Under the pieces are notes generated by a model, which saw only the letters and a list, made by a program, of their open reading frames with translations, had not been told where the DNA came from and did not search any database. A DNA stretch of 60,586 nucleotides from contig JAGRIK010000234.1 of NCBI GenBank assembly GCA_020443325.1, forward strand, positions 1-60,586, in the 5' to 3' direction. The number at the start of each line of letters is the position of its first letter. The stretch's first letter is position 1. The position numbers and the translations under genes were made by a program. Of the stretch, positions 8,865 to 17,641 are shown one piece after another. Source of the stretch: Halioglobus sp. (lineage in GTDB: Bacteria; Pseudomonadota; Gammaproteobacteria; Pseudomonadales; Halieaceae).

Positions 8865-9793
8865 TGTCTGATCTCGTAGTGTTGGCGCATGGCCTCTATG
8901 CTCTCTTTAAGCGCCGCCTCCCTGGCGCGCGACTCCAGGTCGCGCTGTAATTGTAAACGGACCTCATCCACCGTCGCGTCCCTGGCGGGCTCCAGCGCAT
9001 CGACCCATACGTAGTGCAGCCCGTAGGTGGAGCGCACCGGGCCGACCCAGTGGCCGGGCGAGGGGTTTTCCTTTTGCAGGTTCTCAACGAAGGAGGCACC
9101 GAAATGACGCGCCAGTTGATCGGGCGTCTGCCCGGTGAACTGGTAACCCGGCAGGAAGGGCGAACTCAATTGCCGCGCCTGCTCGGGTGTCAGGCTCTCC
9201 TGCTGGATTTTTGCGATAACGGCTTCTGCCTCGGCCTCGCGCTCCCGGTTAAAATAGATATGTTCAATGGAGTAGCGCGGCGGTCTTCGCAACTCCTCCC
9301 GGCGCTGTTCAAATTCGGCGACAATCTCCGCCTCGGTAGGCTCCTGCGGCGGATTACTCGCCAGCATCAATTGCTCCATCACCTGGATCAGGCGGCGCTT
9401 GATCACTTCATCGCCCAGGTGCAGGCGCATATCCAGCGCCATCTGGTACAACTCCTCATCGCTCTTCCCCTCCCCCATCTGCAGGAAGCGCATGTTCAGC
9501 AAAAGGCGCTGGTACACCACCGTGTCGTAGAGATGAAGTTCCAGTTCCACCGCGCGCTGGAACAACATATCGCGATCGAGTTCAGCCTGCTTCATCCGCT
9601 CCAGTTGCTCGGCCGTCGGCGGGCGCCCAACACTGGCAAACCACTGCTGTTGCAGTGCTTCGATACGCGCTTCGCTCAACGGCCCCAGCACGGGCCTTGG
9701 CTCGGGGAAGAACTCGCCCTGCAGGTAATAGAGCACACTGCCCAATACAATAAAATGCAGCCACGGCCGGTTCAGCCGGGATAGAAACTTCAT
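8861..9793 (-). CDS. PpiC/parvulin-type peptidyl-prolyl isomerase
   Basis: The 310-residue protein starts after GGAGAG. A short N-terminal hydrophobic segment (WLHFIVLGSVLYYL) serves as membrane anchor. An alpha-helical SurA-N-like region rich in E/R follows (about 40-165), then a divergent parvulin domain (about 170-290) with YSIEHIYFNRE, FLPGYQFTGQ, and the end motif HWVGPVRSTYGLHYVWVDAL. It likely assists folding of an exported client. Its four-base overlap with the HupE-like gene suggests that protein is the client or partner, which is inference. Confidence 0.82.
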   Translation of the reverse strand: MKFLSRLNRPWLHFIVLGSVLYYLQGEFFPEPRPVLGPLSEARIEALQQQWFASVGRPPTAEQLERMKQAELDRDMLFQRAVELELHLYDTVVYQRLLLNMRFLQMGEGKSDEELYQMALDMRLHLGDEVIKRRLIQVMEQLMLASNPPQEPTEAEIVAEFEQRREELRRPPRYSIEHIYFNREREAEAEAVIAKIQQESLTPEQARQLSSPFLPGYQFTGQTPDQLARHFGASFVENLQKENPSPGHWVGPVRSTYGLHYVWVDALEPARDATVDEVRLQLQRDLESRAREAALKESIEAMRQHYEIRQ

Positions 9794-9875
9794 TGACTAC
9801 TCTCCAGAATGCACTCGATGACGCTTTGGCCTGAACTGCGGCGTCGCCCGATCATGCGATTGAATGACGGTTCGA

Positions 9876-10688
9876 CTAGTCCTCGTAAACCGCGTGCGTC
9901 TTCCCCATTTGCGCTTCCATGCCGGCCTGCAAATCGACCTGGCTCATCATACCGGCGTTCCAGGTAGCGATGTAATTTAGACCTTCAGACACACTGTGAT
10001 CGCGCGAATAGAGCAGCATTTCCTTACTACCGCGCACCGCCAGCGGCGATTTGGCGGCGATGGACCTGGCGATCGCCGTCACTTCACGCAGCATTGTCTC
10101 GCGGTTGTCAAAGACCTTGTTCACAAAGCCCACTTCGCGGGCTTCCTCCGCATCCATATTGCGCCCCGTGTACGCGAGCTCCCGCACCACCCCGTCGGGT
10201 ATAATTTTCGGCAGGCGCTGCAGTGTACCCACGTCGGCCGTCATACCGATGTCGATCTCCCGGATAGAAAAGTAGGCGTCTTCCGTGGCGTAGCGCATGT
10301 CGGCGCAGCAGGTCATATCGACACCGCCGCCGATGCAGGTGTTGTGGATTGCAGCCAGTACCGGCACGCGACACTGCTCAATAGCGCTGAGATTGCCCTG
10401 CAGGCGCAGGATGGTACGGCGCAGTTTCTCCGCACGGCGCGCGGGATCAGCGGAGGAATCCTCCTGATTACCGAACACAGCAAGGTCCAGTCCGGCGCAG
10501 AAATGCTTGCCGTTGCCCGCCAGGATCACGGCGCGCACCGAAGGCTCCCCGTCCAGCCACTCAAAACACTGCTGCAACTCATCCCACATGGTGGCATTCA
10601 TTGCGTTGGCCTTGTCGGGACGGTTTAACAGGACGGTGGCCACCTGGTGCTCAATCGATACGTCGAGTGTCTCAAAACTTGGGGGCAT
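9876..10688 (-). CDS. Delta3,5-delta2,4-dienoyl-CoA isomerase-like crotonase
   Basis: The 270-residue crotonase-fold protein has the CoA-binding oxyanion segments HFCAGLDLAVF and IHNTCIGGGVDMTCCAD. The stretch REIDIGMTADVGTLQRLPK is very close to the active-site segment of eukaryotic ECH1, where Glu and Asp shuttle protons. So isomerisation of 3,5-dienoyl-CoA to 2,4-dienoyl-CoA during unsaturated fatty acid oxidation is the best guess. A plain enoyl-CoA hydratase role is the alternative. It is followed downstream by a 62-base gap and no partner in the same operon. Confidence 0.82.
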   Translation of the reverse strand: MPPSFETLDVSIEHQVATVLLNRPDKANAMNATMWDELQQCFEWLDGEPSVRAVILAGNGKHFCAGLDLAVFGNQEDSSADPARRAEKLRRTILRLQGNLSAIEQCRVPVLAAIHNTCIGGGVDMTCCADMRYATEDAYFSIREIDIGMTADVGTLQRLPKIIPDGVVRELAYTGRNMDAEEAREVGFVNKVFDNRETMLREVTAIARSIAAKSPLAVRGSKEMLLYSRDHSVSEGLNYIATWNAGMMSQVDLQAGMEAQMGKTHAVYED

Positions 10689-10725
10689 GGTTCGTTACCT
10701 CACAATCATTTGCGTTGCATGAATA

Positions 10726-11283
10726 CTACCAAGCGCTTACGTAGTCGGCAGCATCCAGTTGGGGTATGGATTTGGCGGGCCCCAGTCGCGAGCCGATGTA
10801 GATGAACCCGACAACCTCCTCGTTCTCGGCGAGGCCGAGCCCATCCATCACATTGCGATCAAAAGCCGGTGCGCCGGTGCGCCAGATACCCGCGAAACCC
10901 GATGCCTCCACTGCCAGCAAAATGGCATGTGCAGCACAGGCAGCCGAGAAGCGTTGCTCCTGCGGTGGCACTTTGGGATGGGGCGATACGCTGGCGATAA
11001 CGACGACCACCAGGGGAGCGCGCAGCGGTGCATTGCGCGCTTTGGTGCGCGCTGCCTCATCGGCATCGGGTGTGCGCTGCAACAGGCAGGAATCCAACAA
11101 TTCGCCAAACGCTTCCCGACGCTCTCCGGCAATCGTGAGAAAACGCCAGGGTCGCATCCAGGCATGATCGGGCGCACGCAGCGCGGCGCGGAATATTTCT
11201 GCCATGACTTCAGGGGACGGGGCGGGCTCCTGTAACTTTGGAGCGGAATTGCGCTGCTGCAAAAAACGCAGAATGTCGTTCAT
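10726..11283 (-). CDS. Nitroreductase family protein (YdjA-like, short)
   Basis: The protein is 185 residues from MNDILRFLQQRNSAPKL. The frame extends to an ATG at 11319, but neither start has a clear ribosome site. FMN-binding features of the minimal nitroreductase fold are visible: RNSAPKL near the start, RAALRAPDHAWMRPWRF, and a C-terminal GFAGIWRTGAP followed by GLGLAENEEVVGFIYIG. This matches the short YdjA/TdsD type, usually FMN-dependent NAD(P)H oxidoreductases. Its substrate is unknown. Confidence 0.8.
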   Translation of the reverse strand: MNDILRFLQQRNSAPKLQEPAPSPEVMAEIFRAALRAPDHAWMRPWRFLTIAGERREAFGELLDSCLLQRTPDADEAARTKARNAPLRAPLVVVVIASVSPHPKVPPQEQRFSAACAAHAILLAVEASGFAGIWRTGAPAFDRNVMDGLGLAENEEVVGFIYIGSRLGPAKSIPQLDAADYVSAW

Positions 11284-11361
11284 AAAAACGTACTGCTGGA
11301 AAAAGTGAGCCGCAATCATACCAGTATTTTCGTGCTGTGTAGTACGCGGCGCGGGGAGCCC

Positions 11362-12168
11362 TCAATCCATCCGGCCCACGAGGATATTGATGAAGCCCCT
11401 GTCCTCGGGCACCCGATCCCAGTTGTCACACCATACGGCCAGCTCCTCGACGGTGCAGCCGTGGAGGCTGTGATCGATATGATCAATGATCCACAGCGGT
11501 TGCCCGAGTTTTGCCAGCAGCTCGATCAACTGCCGGCCACTGGCACCGGCCTCACGCAGGGAGTACGGTGTCAGCTCAATAATAATCCTCGGCTTGTGTT
11601 GCAACGACAGTAGCAATGTCATCAAACCGGCGATGACATGAAATTCCGAACCCTGGGTATCGACCTTCAGCAAATCCAGGCGCTGCAGGCGGCTCTTCAG
11701 GAACTCGCTGCCCTGGTACAGCGCTATCGGCACGCTGGGCCGCGCCTCCTCTCCCTCGTAGACCTGGTGATCGCCCAGGTTGTCTGTGGCAAGGAACAAC
11801 CGGCCTTTGCCCGTGGTGTCTGACAGGGCCGCTGGCACGGAGGTGATGCAATGCTGCTGGGAGTTGAGTACGGCATTGGCCTGCAACAGGCGGAAATTGT
11901 CCGGGTCCGGCTCAAAGGCAAACACGGCACCCTCCTCACCTACCACACTGGCCGCGAGCACGGAAAAATAGCCGATATTTGCGCCCACATCGACGAACAC
12001 GTCTCCGGGGCGCAGCAGATCCAGCATCAGTTCCGTTTCATAGGGCTCCCAGATGCCCTCCTCCCGGATGCGCCGGGATACAAACTTGTCCTGCTCTCCG
12101 TGGACGTAGAGTTGCAGGCGCTGTGGCAGATTGGGAATCTGCAGTTCAACAGCGGTGGATGGGTACAC
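11362..12168 (-). CDS. FkbM-family SAM-dependent methyltransferase
   Basis: The 268-residue protein starts at GTG. The SAM-binding motif I is VFVDVGANIGYFSV at about 57-70, followed by AFEPDPDNFRLLQAN (motif II) and LDLLKVDTQGSEFHVIAGL, the typical FkbM middle motif. The family methylates hydroxyls on sugars, polyketides or lipids. It lies 25 bases downstream of fabY on the same strand, so the two could be co-transcribed and the methyltransferase could act on a lipid-derived product, but that is inference. Confidence 0.85.
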   Translation of the reverse strand: MYPSTAVELQIPNLPQRLQLYVHGEQDKFVSRRIREEGIWEPYETELMLDLLRPGDVFVDVGANIGYFSVLAASVVGEEGAVFAFEPDPDNFRLLQANAVLNSQQHCITSVPAALSDTTGKGRLFLATDNLGDHQVYEGEEARPSVPIALYQGSEFLKSRLQRLDLLKVDTQGSEFHVIAGLMTLLLSLQHKPRIIIELTPYSLREAGASGRQLIELLAKLGQPLWIIDHIDHSLHGCTVEELAVWCDNWDRVPEDRGFINILVGRMD

Positions 12169-12193
12169 GATAAACCCCGCGTGGTCGTTGGCG

Positions 12194-14053
12194 TTAGTCG
12201 ATTTTCATATCGTCGTAGGGCGATTCGAGATTCAACCGGACCTCGCGCCCTCCAATGGTGAGTGATTGTGCACCCATTTCGATGTCGTTGTCATGCAACA
12301 CACCGTGATCAAACTTGTACACGGGCGGGATAGTACCGGCAATCATCCCGTCATCGTAAGCCTGCTGGCGTGCGCGCACAACCTCGTTCGCGCGCTCCCA
12401 GTCCTGCCACTGCTGTGCAGAGTATCGCGCCTGCAGCATGCGTTTGGTGGTACCGGGGCTCATCAGCGTCGCCGATGCGTTGTTGCCGCCGAAACCCTTG
12501 GCATTAATAATCGCGTAGTGCTGCTGTGCGAGGTCTACCTCGCGATGACTGTGGCTGAAGGCCAGGTGTTCGCGGTGCACATCCGCGGCGATGCTATCGG
12601 TCGTCGTGATTCCCGGGAGGATGCCGTGCTGCCACACACCCAGCGTACTGTTCAACTGGTCGCCCGCTGCCGCGCCGATGGAGTGCCCCAGATAACATTT
12701 GACGGCAAGCACCGGCCACTCCTCAATACCGAAGGCCTGCGCGGTGCGGCTGAGAATCTCCGATTCCGTGACACGGTTCTGCGGCGTCCCTGTGCCATGC
12801 GCCTGCACCAGTCCACCTCGACGCAGGGCCTTGTCGCCGATAATCGCGCGGGCAGCGGCAGTCGCCTTGGCCATGGTGATGTAGTTGCCCACGCCCGGAC
12901 CGGAGATCGATTTTTTGTGTCCGTCGGCATTCACAAACACGTCCGTGGCCGCGCCAAAGATCGTCGCGCCCAGTTCCATCGCCAGTTCATCGTCGAACAA
13001 CACCACCATCTGCGCAGACTCGGCGATGGTAAACCCGCAGTTCGGTGCAAACGGCCGACAGGCGCGGCGAAAATCCGGCTCCTGCCCATCGTCCAGGCCG
13101 TCCAGTTGACGCAGGCCTTTTTCGGTTGCCAGCGCACCCATCGCGGAATAGCCTTCCATGATTTCCGGGGTAATCGGTGCCTCCGCGGCGCCGATGAATG
13201 CCACGCGCGCACGACCGCTGCGGATATCGTCAATGCCGTGGCGCAGGTTGTACAAAAACGACGCACAGGCCCCGAGGCTGGCACCCGTTGAACCCAGGCT
13301 TCCGAGCACATACGCGTTGATGAAATCCGCCGGCATCTCGGCAAAACTGAGCGGACAATACTTGGAGGTCACGCGCTGCCCGTTGTAGCGCGACTTGATC
13401 ATGCCACCGGCCCCGGCCGCATCCAGCTGGCCCATCGCACTGCCGGCATAGACGCTGATCTGGTCCGCCGCCACGCGACGGGTGACGTCCTCCCAGTCCA
13501 GGCCGAGGCTACCCAGCGCATCGGAAGCTGCATAGACCGCCATCTGCAGGCCGCGCGGATGATTGCGCGACTGGTAGAGCTGGCCCGGCTCAAAACCCGT
13601 GGGCAACTGCCCCGCCGATTTCACATCGAACTCGCGCGAGGTGGGCAGCAGGAAATCCTGTTGCCCGGCGATTTGCACGTTGACGTGCGTCACCGACGTA
13701 CTGGTTACCACCCAGTGTGGCGGAATGACATCGGGCAAGTGCTTGCGATCGAGGTCAAAACTGAGCGGCTGGTCGTCGCCCTGGATGGGTAACCGCTGGT
13801 TCCAGGAAACGGCAGTCACATCGAAATGCCGGGGTTCAATCCGCCTGATGAGGGTGTGATCGAGTATGTAACCCTCCTGCGGTGGGCCGGATTCGACCCC
13901 CATGAGCCGCGCCATTGCGTCGAGGGTCCGCCCGCGCTGTGCTGCGGACTGCGCGGACCATGTCATTCTTGTATAGGCATGGTGCCCGGAACTTCTCCCG
14001 GCGGCATTCACACCGCCAAAACCCACTATCACCGGTAATCGTTGCCTGCCCAT
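12194..14053 (-). CDS. fabY: FabY-type beta-ketoacyl-ACP synthase
   Basis: The start is MGRQRLPVIVGFGGVNAAGR, preceded by AGGGGAG. The frame extends further but the upstream part is not protein-like. The 619-residue length and the opening LPVIVGFGG-NAAGRSS match FabY of Pseudomonas aeruginosa, which condenses acetyl-CoA with malonyl-ACP to start fatty acid synthesis in place of FabH. The thiolase-fold triad is present: Cys263 in LGACASF, His419 in QAHGTGTP and His457 in YLGHSIGAAAG. It is divergent from a GlxA-type regulator with a 116-base spacer. Confidence 0.88.
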   Translation of the reverse strand: MGRQRLPVIVGFGGVNAAGRSSGHHAYTRMTWSAQSAAQRGRTLDAMARLMGVESGPPQEGYILDHTLIRRIEPRHFDVTAVSWNQRLPIQGDDQPLSFDLDRKHLPDVIPPHWVVTSTSVTHVNVQIAGQQDFLLPTSREFDVKSAGQLPTGFEPGQLYQSRNHPRGLQMAVYAASDALGSLGLDWEDVTRRVAADQISVYAGSAMGQLDAAGAGGMIKSRYNGQRVTSKYCPLSFAEMPADFINAYVLGSLGSTGASLGACASFLYNLRHGIDDIRSGRARVAFIGAAEAPITPEIMEGYSAMGALATEKGLRQLDGLDDGQEPDFRRACRPFAPNCGFTIAESAQMVVLFDDELAMELGATIFGAATDVFVNADGHKKSISGPGVGNYITMAKATAAARAIIGDKALRRGGLVQAHGTGTPQNRVTESEILSRTAQAFGIEEWPVLAVKCYLGHSIGAAAGDQLNSTLGVWQHGILPGITTTDSIAADVHREHLAFSHSHREVDLAQQHYAIINAKGFGGNNASATLMSPGTTKRMLQARYSAQQWQDWERANEVVRARQQAYDDGMIAGTIPPVYKFDHGVLHDNDIEMGAQSLTIGGREVRLNLESPYDDMKID

Positions 14054-14077
14054 AGCTCCCCTGTGCTCCACCTGAAT

Positions 14078-14097
14078 CCTACAGACGACAGTGTAGG
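14078..14097. promoter_or_regulatory. Short inverted repeat in the fabY/regulator spacer
   Basis: CCTACA (14078-14083) and TGTAGG (14092-14097) form a symmetric site in the divergent spacer, close to the fabY start. A T-rich stretch at 14132-14151 could hold a promoter for the regulator. Neither is demonstrated. Confidence 0.25.
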
Positions 14098-14181
14098 GTT
14101 GTCCGGATCGATTGAGCATGTCATTACGGTCACTTTTTATGGTATTTTTGACACCCTTTCCGACACACCGTGGTGTATCGC

Positions 14182-15177
14182 ATGCACATGGCCGCCGCAG
14201 TCCTGTACCCGCAGGCACTCGCTACCAGTATTACACTGCCGATGGAAATCCTGCAGGCAGCCAGCCAGATGGCGCGCGTGCAGGATCGGGAGGCATCCCG
14301 CGTGCGCTTCCTGCTGGCGGGCCCCACGGGCGGCGACGTCACACTGGGTAGCGGGATTGTGCTCAAGCCCGATATCACACTGGCAGACCTCCCTCCCCTT
14401 GATCTGCTGTTGCTGCCGGCCATCTGGCGCAATCCACTACCGGCTGTCACCGCCGCGCGGGATTGGCAGGACCTCTTGCGGGAGCAGGCGGCCAGCGGAA
14501 CCCGCATTTGCAGTGTCGGCACCGGCAGCTACCTGTTGGCAGAAGCCGGCCTGCTGAACGGCAGGGCAGCCACAACACACTGGAACTACTTTGAGGCGTT
14601 CAGCCAGCGCTACCCCGCGGTGGACCTGAAAACCCGGCACCTGATCACGCAGAGCGACAATATCTATTGCGTCGGCAGCGTGAACTCCATCGCCGACCTG
14701 ATGGTGCACATCGTGGAAGAGTGGTTTGGCAGCGCCATTGCGAGGGCTATCGAGAACCAGTTCTCGCCGGAAATACGGCGCAGCTTCCGCGCAGCGGCTT
14801 ACCAGAACGAAGCGGACAGCTCGCATCACGACGAGGTTGTCGCGCAGGCGCAACAGTGGCTGCAGATGCACTTATCCACACCGGTCTCCATGACACAACT
14901 GGCCGCGCAGACACAGTTGAGTGCGCGCACGCTGCACCGCAGGTTCAAGCGCGCCACGGGCATGGCACCCCTGAACTACCTGCAAAGCCTGCGTATCGCC
15001 GGGGCCCGCGAGCTGTTGCGCCACAGCAACCTGTCGGTGGGCGATATCGCCTGGCAGCACGGGATACAGGATGTCAGTTATTTTTCGCAGCTGTTTCGCC
15101 GCCACTGTGGCATGAGTCCGCTGGAATACCGCAATGCGGTGCGCGGCAAACTGTTCACGCCGGATGTAGAGCCTTGA
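14182..15177 (+). CDS. GlxA-family transcriptional regulator (DJ-1/PfpI + AraC HTH)
   Basis: About 331 residues from the ATG at 14182; a GTG at 14170 adds four residues. The N-terminal half (about 1-195) has the DJ-1/PfpI amidotransferase-like fold: AVLYPQALATSITLPMEIL, DLLLLPAIW, and ICSVGTGSYLLAEAGLLNGR. The catalytic cysteine position reads VGTGS, so the domain probably senses a ligand and has no enzyme activity. The C-terminal HTH pair is at about 225-325, with MTQLAAQTQLSARTLHRRF and DIAWQHGIQDVSYFSQLFRRH. It is divergent from fabY and just upstream of a thiolase gene; either could be its target. Confidence 0.88.
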   Translation: MHMAAAVLYPQALATSITLPMEILQAASQMARVQDREASRVRFLLAGPTGGDVTLGSGIVLKPDITLADLPPLDLLLLPAIWRNPLPAVTAARDWQDLLREQAASGTRICSVGTGSYLLAEAGLLNGRAATTHWNYFEAFSQRYPAVDLKTRHLITQSDNIYCVGSVNSIADLMVHIVEEWFGSAIARAIENQFSPEIRRSFRAAAYQNEADSSHHDEVVAQAQQWLQMHLSTPVSMTQLAAQTQLSARTLHRRFKRATGMAPLNYLQSLRIAGARELLRHSNLSVGDIAWQHGIQDVSYFSQLFRRHCGMSPLEYRNAVRGKLFTPDVEP

Positions 15178-15283
15178 GAAAAGGGGCCGTGTGTGGCTAA
15201 ATTGGCGCCCTTTTAGAAATGACTGCAACGCGTATTTTCGCCTGTTTACCGACACCATCAGCATCACGCAACGGAGTTCTTCC

Positions 15284-16465
15284 ATGAGCAATGATTCAGT
15301 AGTTATCGTACACGGCGCCCGCACTCCCATGGGTGGACTGCTGGGAGCATTGTCCGAGGTTCCGGCACCGGAGCTGGCCGCCACGGCCATCGCTGCCACC
15401 CTCGAGCGCAGTGGCCTGGACGCCAGTGACATCGACGAGGTGTTCATGGGCTGCGTGCTCCCGGCCGCGCTGAAACAGTGCCCTGCACGCCAGGCCGCGA
15501 TCGGCGCAGGCATTCCCAAATCTGCGGGTGCTGTCACCGTCAACAAAGCCTGCGGCAGCGGCATGCAGGCGGCGATCTTTGCGTATGACAGCATCATGGC
15601 GGGCACCAATAGCGCAGTGATCGCCGGCGGCATGGAAAGCATGAGTCGCGCGCCGCACATGCTGCAGGGCGCACGCGGCGGCGTTGGCTCGGGCCACAAG
15701 AGCATGGTCGATCACATGTTCACCGACGGCCTGGAAGACGCCTATACCGGGCGCGCCATGGGCAGCTTTGCGCAGGAAACCGCCGATCAACGCGGTATCA
15801 CCCGGGAGCAAATGGACGCCTTTGCGATCGAGTCGCTGACTCGCGCCAAGCGCGCGATCGAGGACGGCTCACTGCAGGCGGAAACGGCCCCGGTCACCGT
15901 AAAAACCCGCAAGGGTGAAACCGTGGTGAGCGACGACGAGCAGCCGCACAAGGCCGCGCTCGACAAGATACCCAATCTGCGCCCGGCCTTTGCCGCCGAT
16001 GGCACCATCACTGCCGCGAATTCCAGTTCCATCTCCGACGGTGCCAGCGCGCTGCTGCTGATGAGTGAATCACAGGCCAAAGCCAGGGGGCTCAATCCCA
16101 TGGCGCGGATGGTGGCACACACGCGTCACAGCCAGGAGCCCGGCGAGTTCACGACCGCCCCTATTGGCGCTATCGAGAAACTGTTCGCGAAAACGGGCTG
16201 GACGGTAGCCGATGTGGACCTGTTTGAAATCAACGAGGCTTTCGCCATGGTCACCATGATGGCGATACAGGATTTGCAACTCGACCCGGCCACGGTGAAC
16301 GTCAACGGCGGTGCCTGCGCGCAGGGGCATCCGATCGGCTCCACCGGCTCGCGCATCATGGTCACATTGATGCACGCCCTGCAGCAGCGCGGGCTCAAGC
16401 GCGGCGTAGCGGCACTGTGTATCGGCGGCGGTGAAGCCACTGCAGTCGCTATCGAGATGCTATAG
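15284..16465 (+). CDS. Acetyl-CoA C-acetyltransferase (thiolase)
   Basis: The start is MSNDSVVIVHGARTPMGG after an ACGGAG box, giving 393 residues, the standard length for degradative or biosynthetic thiolases. The catalytic residues are visible: Cys90 in VNKACGSGMQA, His349 in GHPIGSTGSR and Cys379 in LCIGGGEATA. It condenses two acetyl-CoA or cleaves acetoacetyl/3-ketoacyl-CoA. An AtoB/PhaA-like role is likely, but chain-length preference cannot be assigned. No PHA synthase is in the window. Confidence 0.92.
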   Translation: MSNDSVVIVHGARTPMGGLLGALSEVPAPELAATAIAATLERSGLDASDIDEVFMGCVLPAALKQCPARQAAIGAGIPKSAGAVTVNKACGSGMQAAIFAYDSIMAGTNSAVIAGGMESMSRAPHMLQGARGGVGSGHKSMVDHMFTDGLEDAYTGRAMGSFAQETADQRGITREQMDAFAIESLTRAKRAIEDGSLQAETAPVTVKTRKGETVVSDDEQPHKAALDKIPNLRPAFAADGTITAANSSSISDGASALLLMSESQAKARGLNPMARMVAHTRHSQEPGEFTTAPIGAIEKLFAKTGWTVADVDLFEINEAFAMVTMMAIQDLQLDPATVNVNGGACAQGHPIGSTGSRIMVTLMHALQQRGLKRGVAALCIGGGEATAVAIEML

Positions 16466-16525
16466 TCGCGACAACAATTCTATTCGGCGCAGCAACGGCC
16501 GCGTCACGCCCCTGGAGGCAGCACC

Positions 16526-17638
16526 ATGGCACTGAGTAGCGTCCCGGATATCCTCGATGATATCCGCGCTGGCAAGATGGTTATCCTGATGGATGACGAG
16601 GACCGCGAAAACGAGGGCGACCTTATCGTCGCCGCCGAGGCCGTCACACCGGAGATTATCACCTTCTTTTCCAGTGAGGCCTGTGGCCTCATCTGTATGC
16701 CTATTACCGTGGAGCGCGCCAGGCAGTTGCAACTGCCGTTGATGGTGCGCGACAACCGCTCGCAACACGAGACCAACTTTACGGTCTCCATCGACGCTGC
16801 CCAGCGCATCGGCCCGGGTATCAGCTCTGCGCAACGCGCGCACACCACACTGAAGGCAGTTGCGGCGGATGCCAAACCCACGGATATCGTCCAGCCCGGG
16901 CATATCTTCCCGCTGGTCGCCAAGCCAGGTGGTGTATTGCGCCGCGCCGGTCACACTGAAGCCGGCGTCGACCTGGCCCGCATGGCAGGCTTCGAACCGG
17001 CGGCCCTGATCGTGGAGATCATGAACGAGGACGGCACCATGGCCAGGCGTCCGGAGCTGGAGGTGTTCGCCGAGAAGCACAACCTGCGTATGGGCACCAT
17101 CGCCGATCTCATTCAATACCGCGCGCTGCACGAGCAGTCCGTCGACCTGCGCGACAGCAAACGCGTACAAACGGAATTTGGCGAATTCGAACTGCACACA
17201 TTCCTCGACCTGGTCGACGACACCGTGCACTACGCGTTGACCCGGGGAACCGTCGACGAAAACGTGGAGACCCTGGTGCGGGTGCAAACCATCAATACGC
17301 TCCGCGATGTACTCGGCACGTGCCTGGAGGGTGAGCAGGGGTGGTCCTATCGCCGCGCGATGCAGCATATAGCGCAGGCGGACCACGGCGTGGTCGTACT
17401 GATCGGCCAGCATTCCTCGGCGCTGCAACAACTCGATGAAGTCTTGCAGTTCCCCGAACCCGCCACTGTGGCACGCGGCAGCAGTTCGGAAGGTGTTCAA
17501 AACTATCGCGTGATCGGCACCGGCTCACAGATACTCAAACGGCTCGGCGTTGGCAAGATGCGCCTGATGTCTGCACCGATACATTTCAACGCGCTGTCAG
17601 GATTCAATCTTGAGGTGATCGACTTCGTACAGCCTTGA
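16526..17638 (+). CDS. ribBX: 3,4-dihydroxy-2-butanone-4-phosphate synthase with degenerate GTP cyclohydrolase II domain (RibBX type)
   Basis: The 370-residue protein starts after GGAGG. Residues 1-200 are an intact DHBP synthase, with DDEDRENEGDLIVAAE and RRAGHTEAGVDLARMAG, converting ribulose 5-phosphate to the four-carbon riboflavin precursor. Residues about 205-370 resemble GTP cyclohydrolase II in outline (GEFELHTFLD, LVRVQTINTLRDVLGT), but the zinc-binding C-x10-C-x-C segment and the arginine-rich QEGRG loop are absent. This corresponds to the RibBX variant known in Proteobacteria, in which the C-terminal domain has no cyclohydrolase activity. A separate ribA must exist elsewhere. Confidence 0.9.
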   Translation: MALSSVPDILDDIRAGKMVILMDDEDRENEGDLIVAAEAVTPEIITFFSSEACGLICMPITVERARQLQLPLMVRDNRSQHETNFTVSIDAAQRIGPGISSAQRAHTTLKAVAADAKPTDIVQPGHIFPLVAKPGGVLRRAGHTEAGVDLARMAGFEPAALIVEIMNEDGTMARRPELEVFAEKHNLRMGTIADLIQYRALHEQSVDLRDSKRVQTEFGEFELHTFLDLVDDTVHYALTRGTVDENVETLVRVQTINTLRDVLGTCLEGEQGWSYRRAMQHIAQADHGVVVLIGQHSSALQQLDEVLQFPEPATVARGSSSEGVQNYRVIGTGSQILKRLGVGKMRLMSAPIHFNALSGFNLEVIDFVQP

Positions 17639-17641
17639 GCA

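Noticed and set aside
12266-13291. A 341-codon plus-strand frame
   Set aside because: It is antisense to fabY, whose catalytic residues are clear. The frame has no recognisable domain.
16466-16525. FMN riboswitch upstream of ribBX
   Set aside because: The spacer is only 60 bases and does not hold the conserved FMN aptamer segments.
16460-17500. A 346-codon minus-strand frame
   Set aside because: It is antisense to ribBX, whose DHBP synthase motifs are clear. No motifs are seen in the antisense text.
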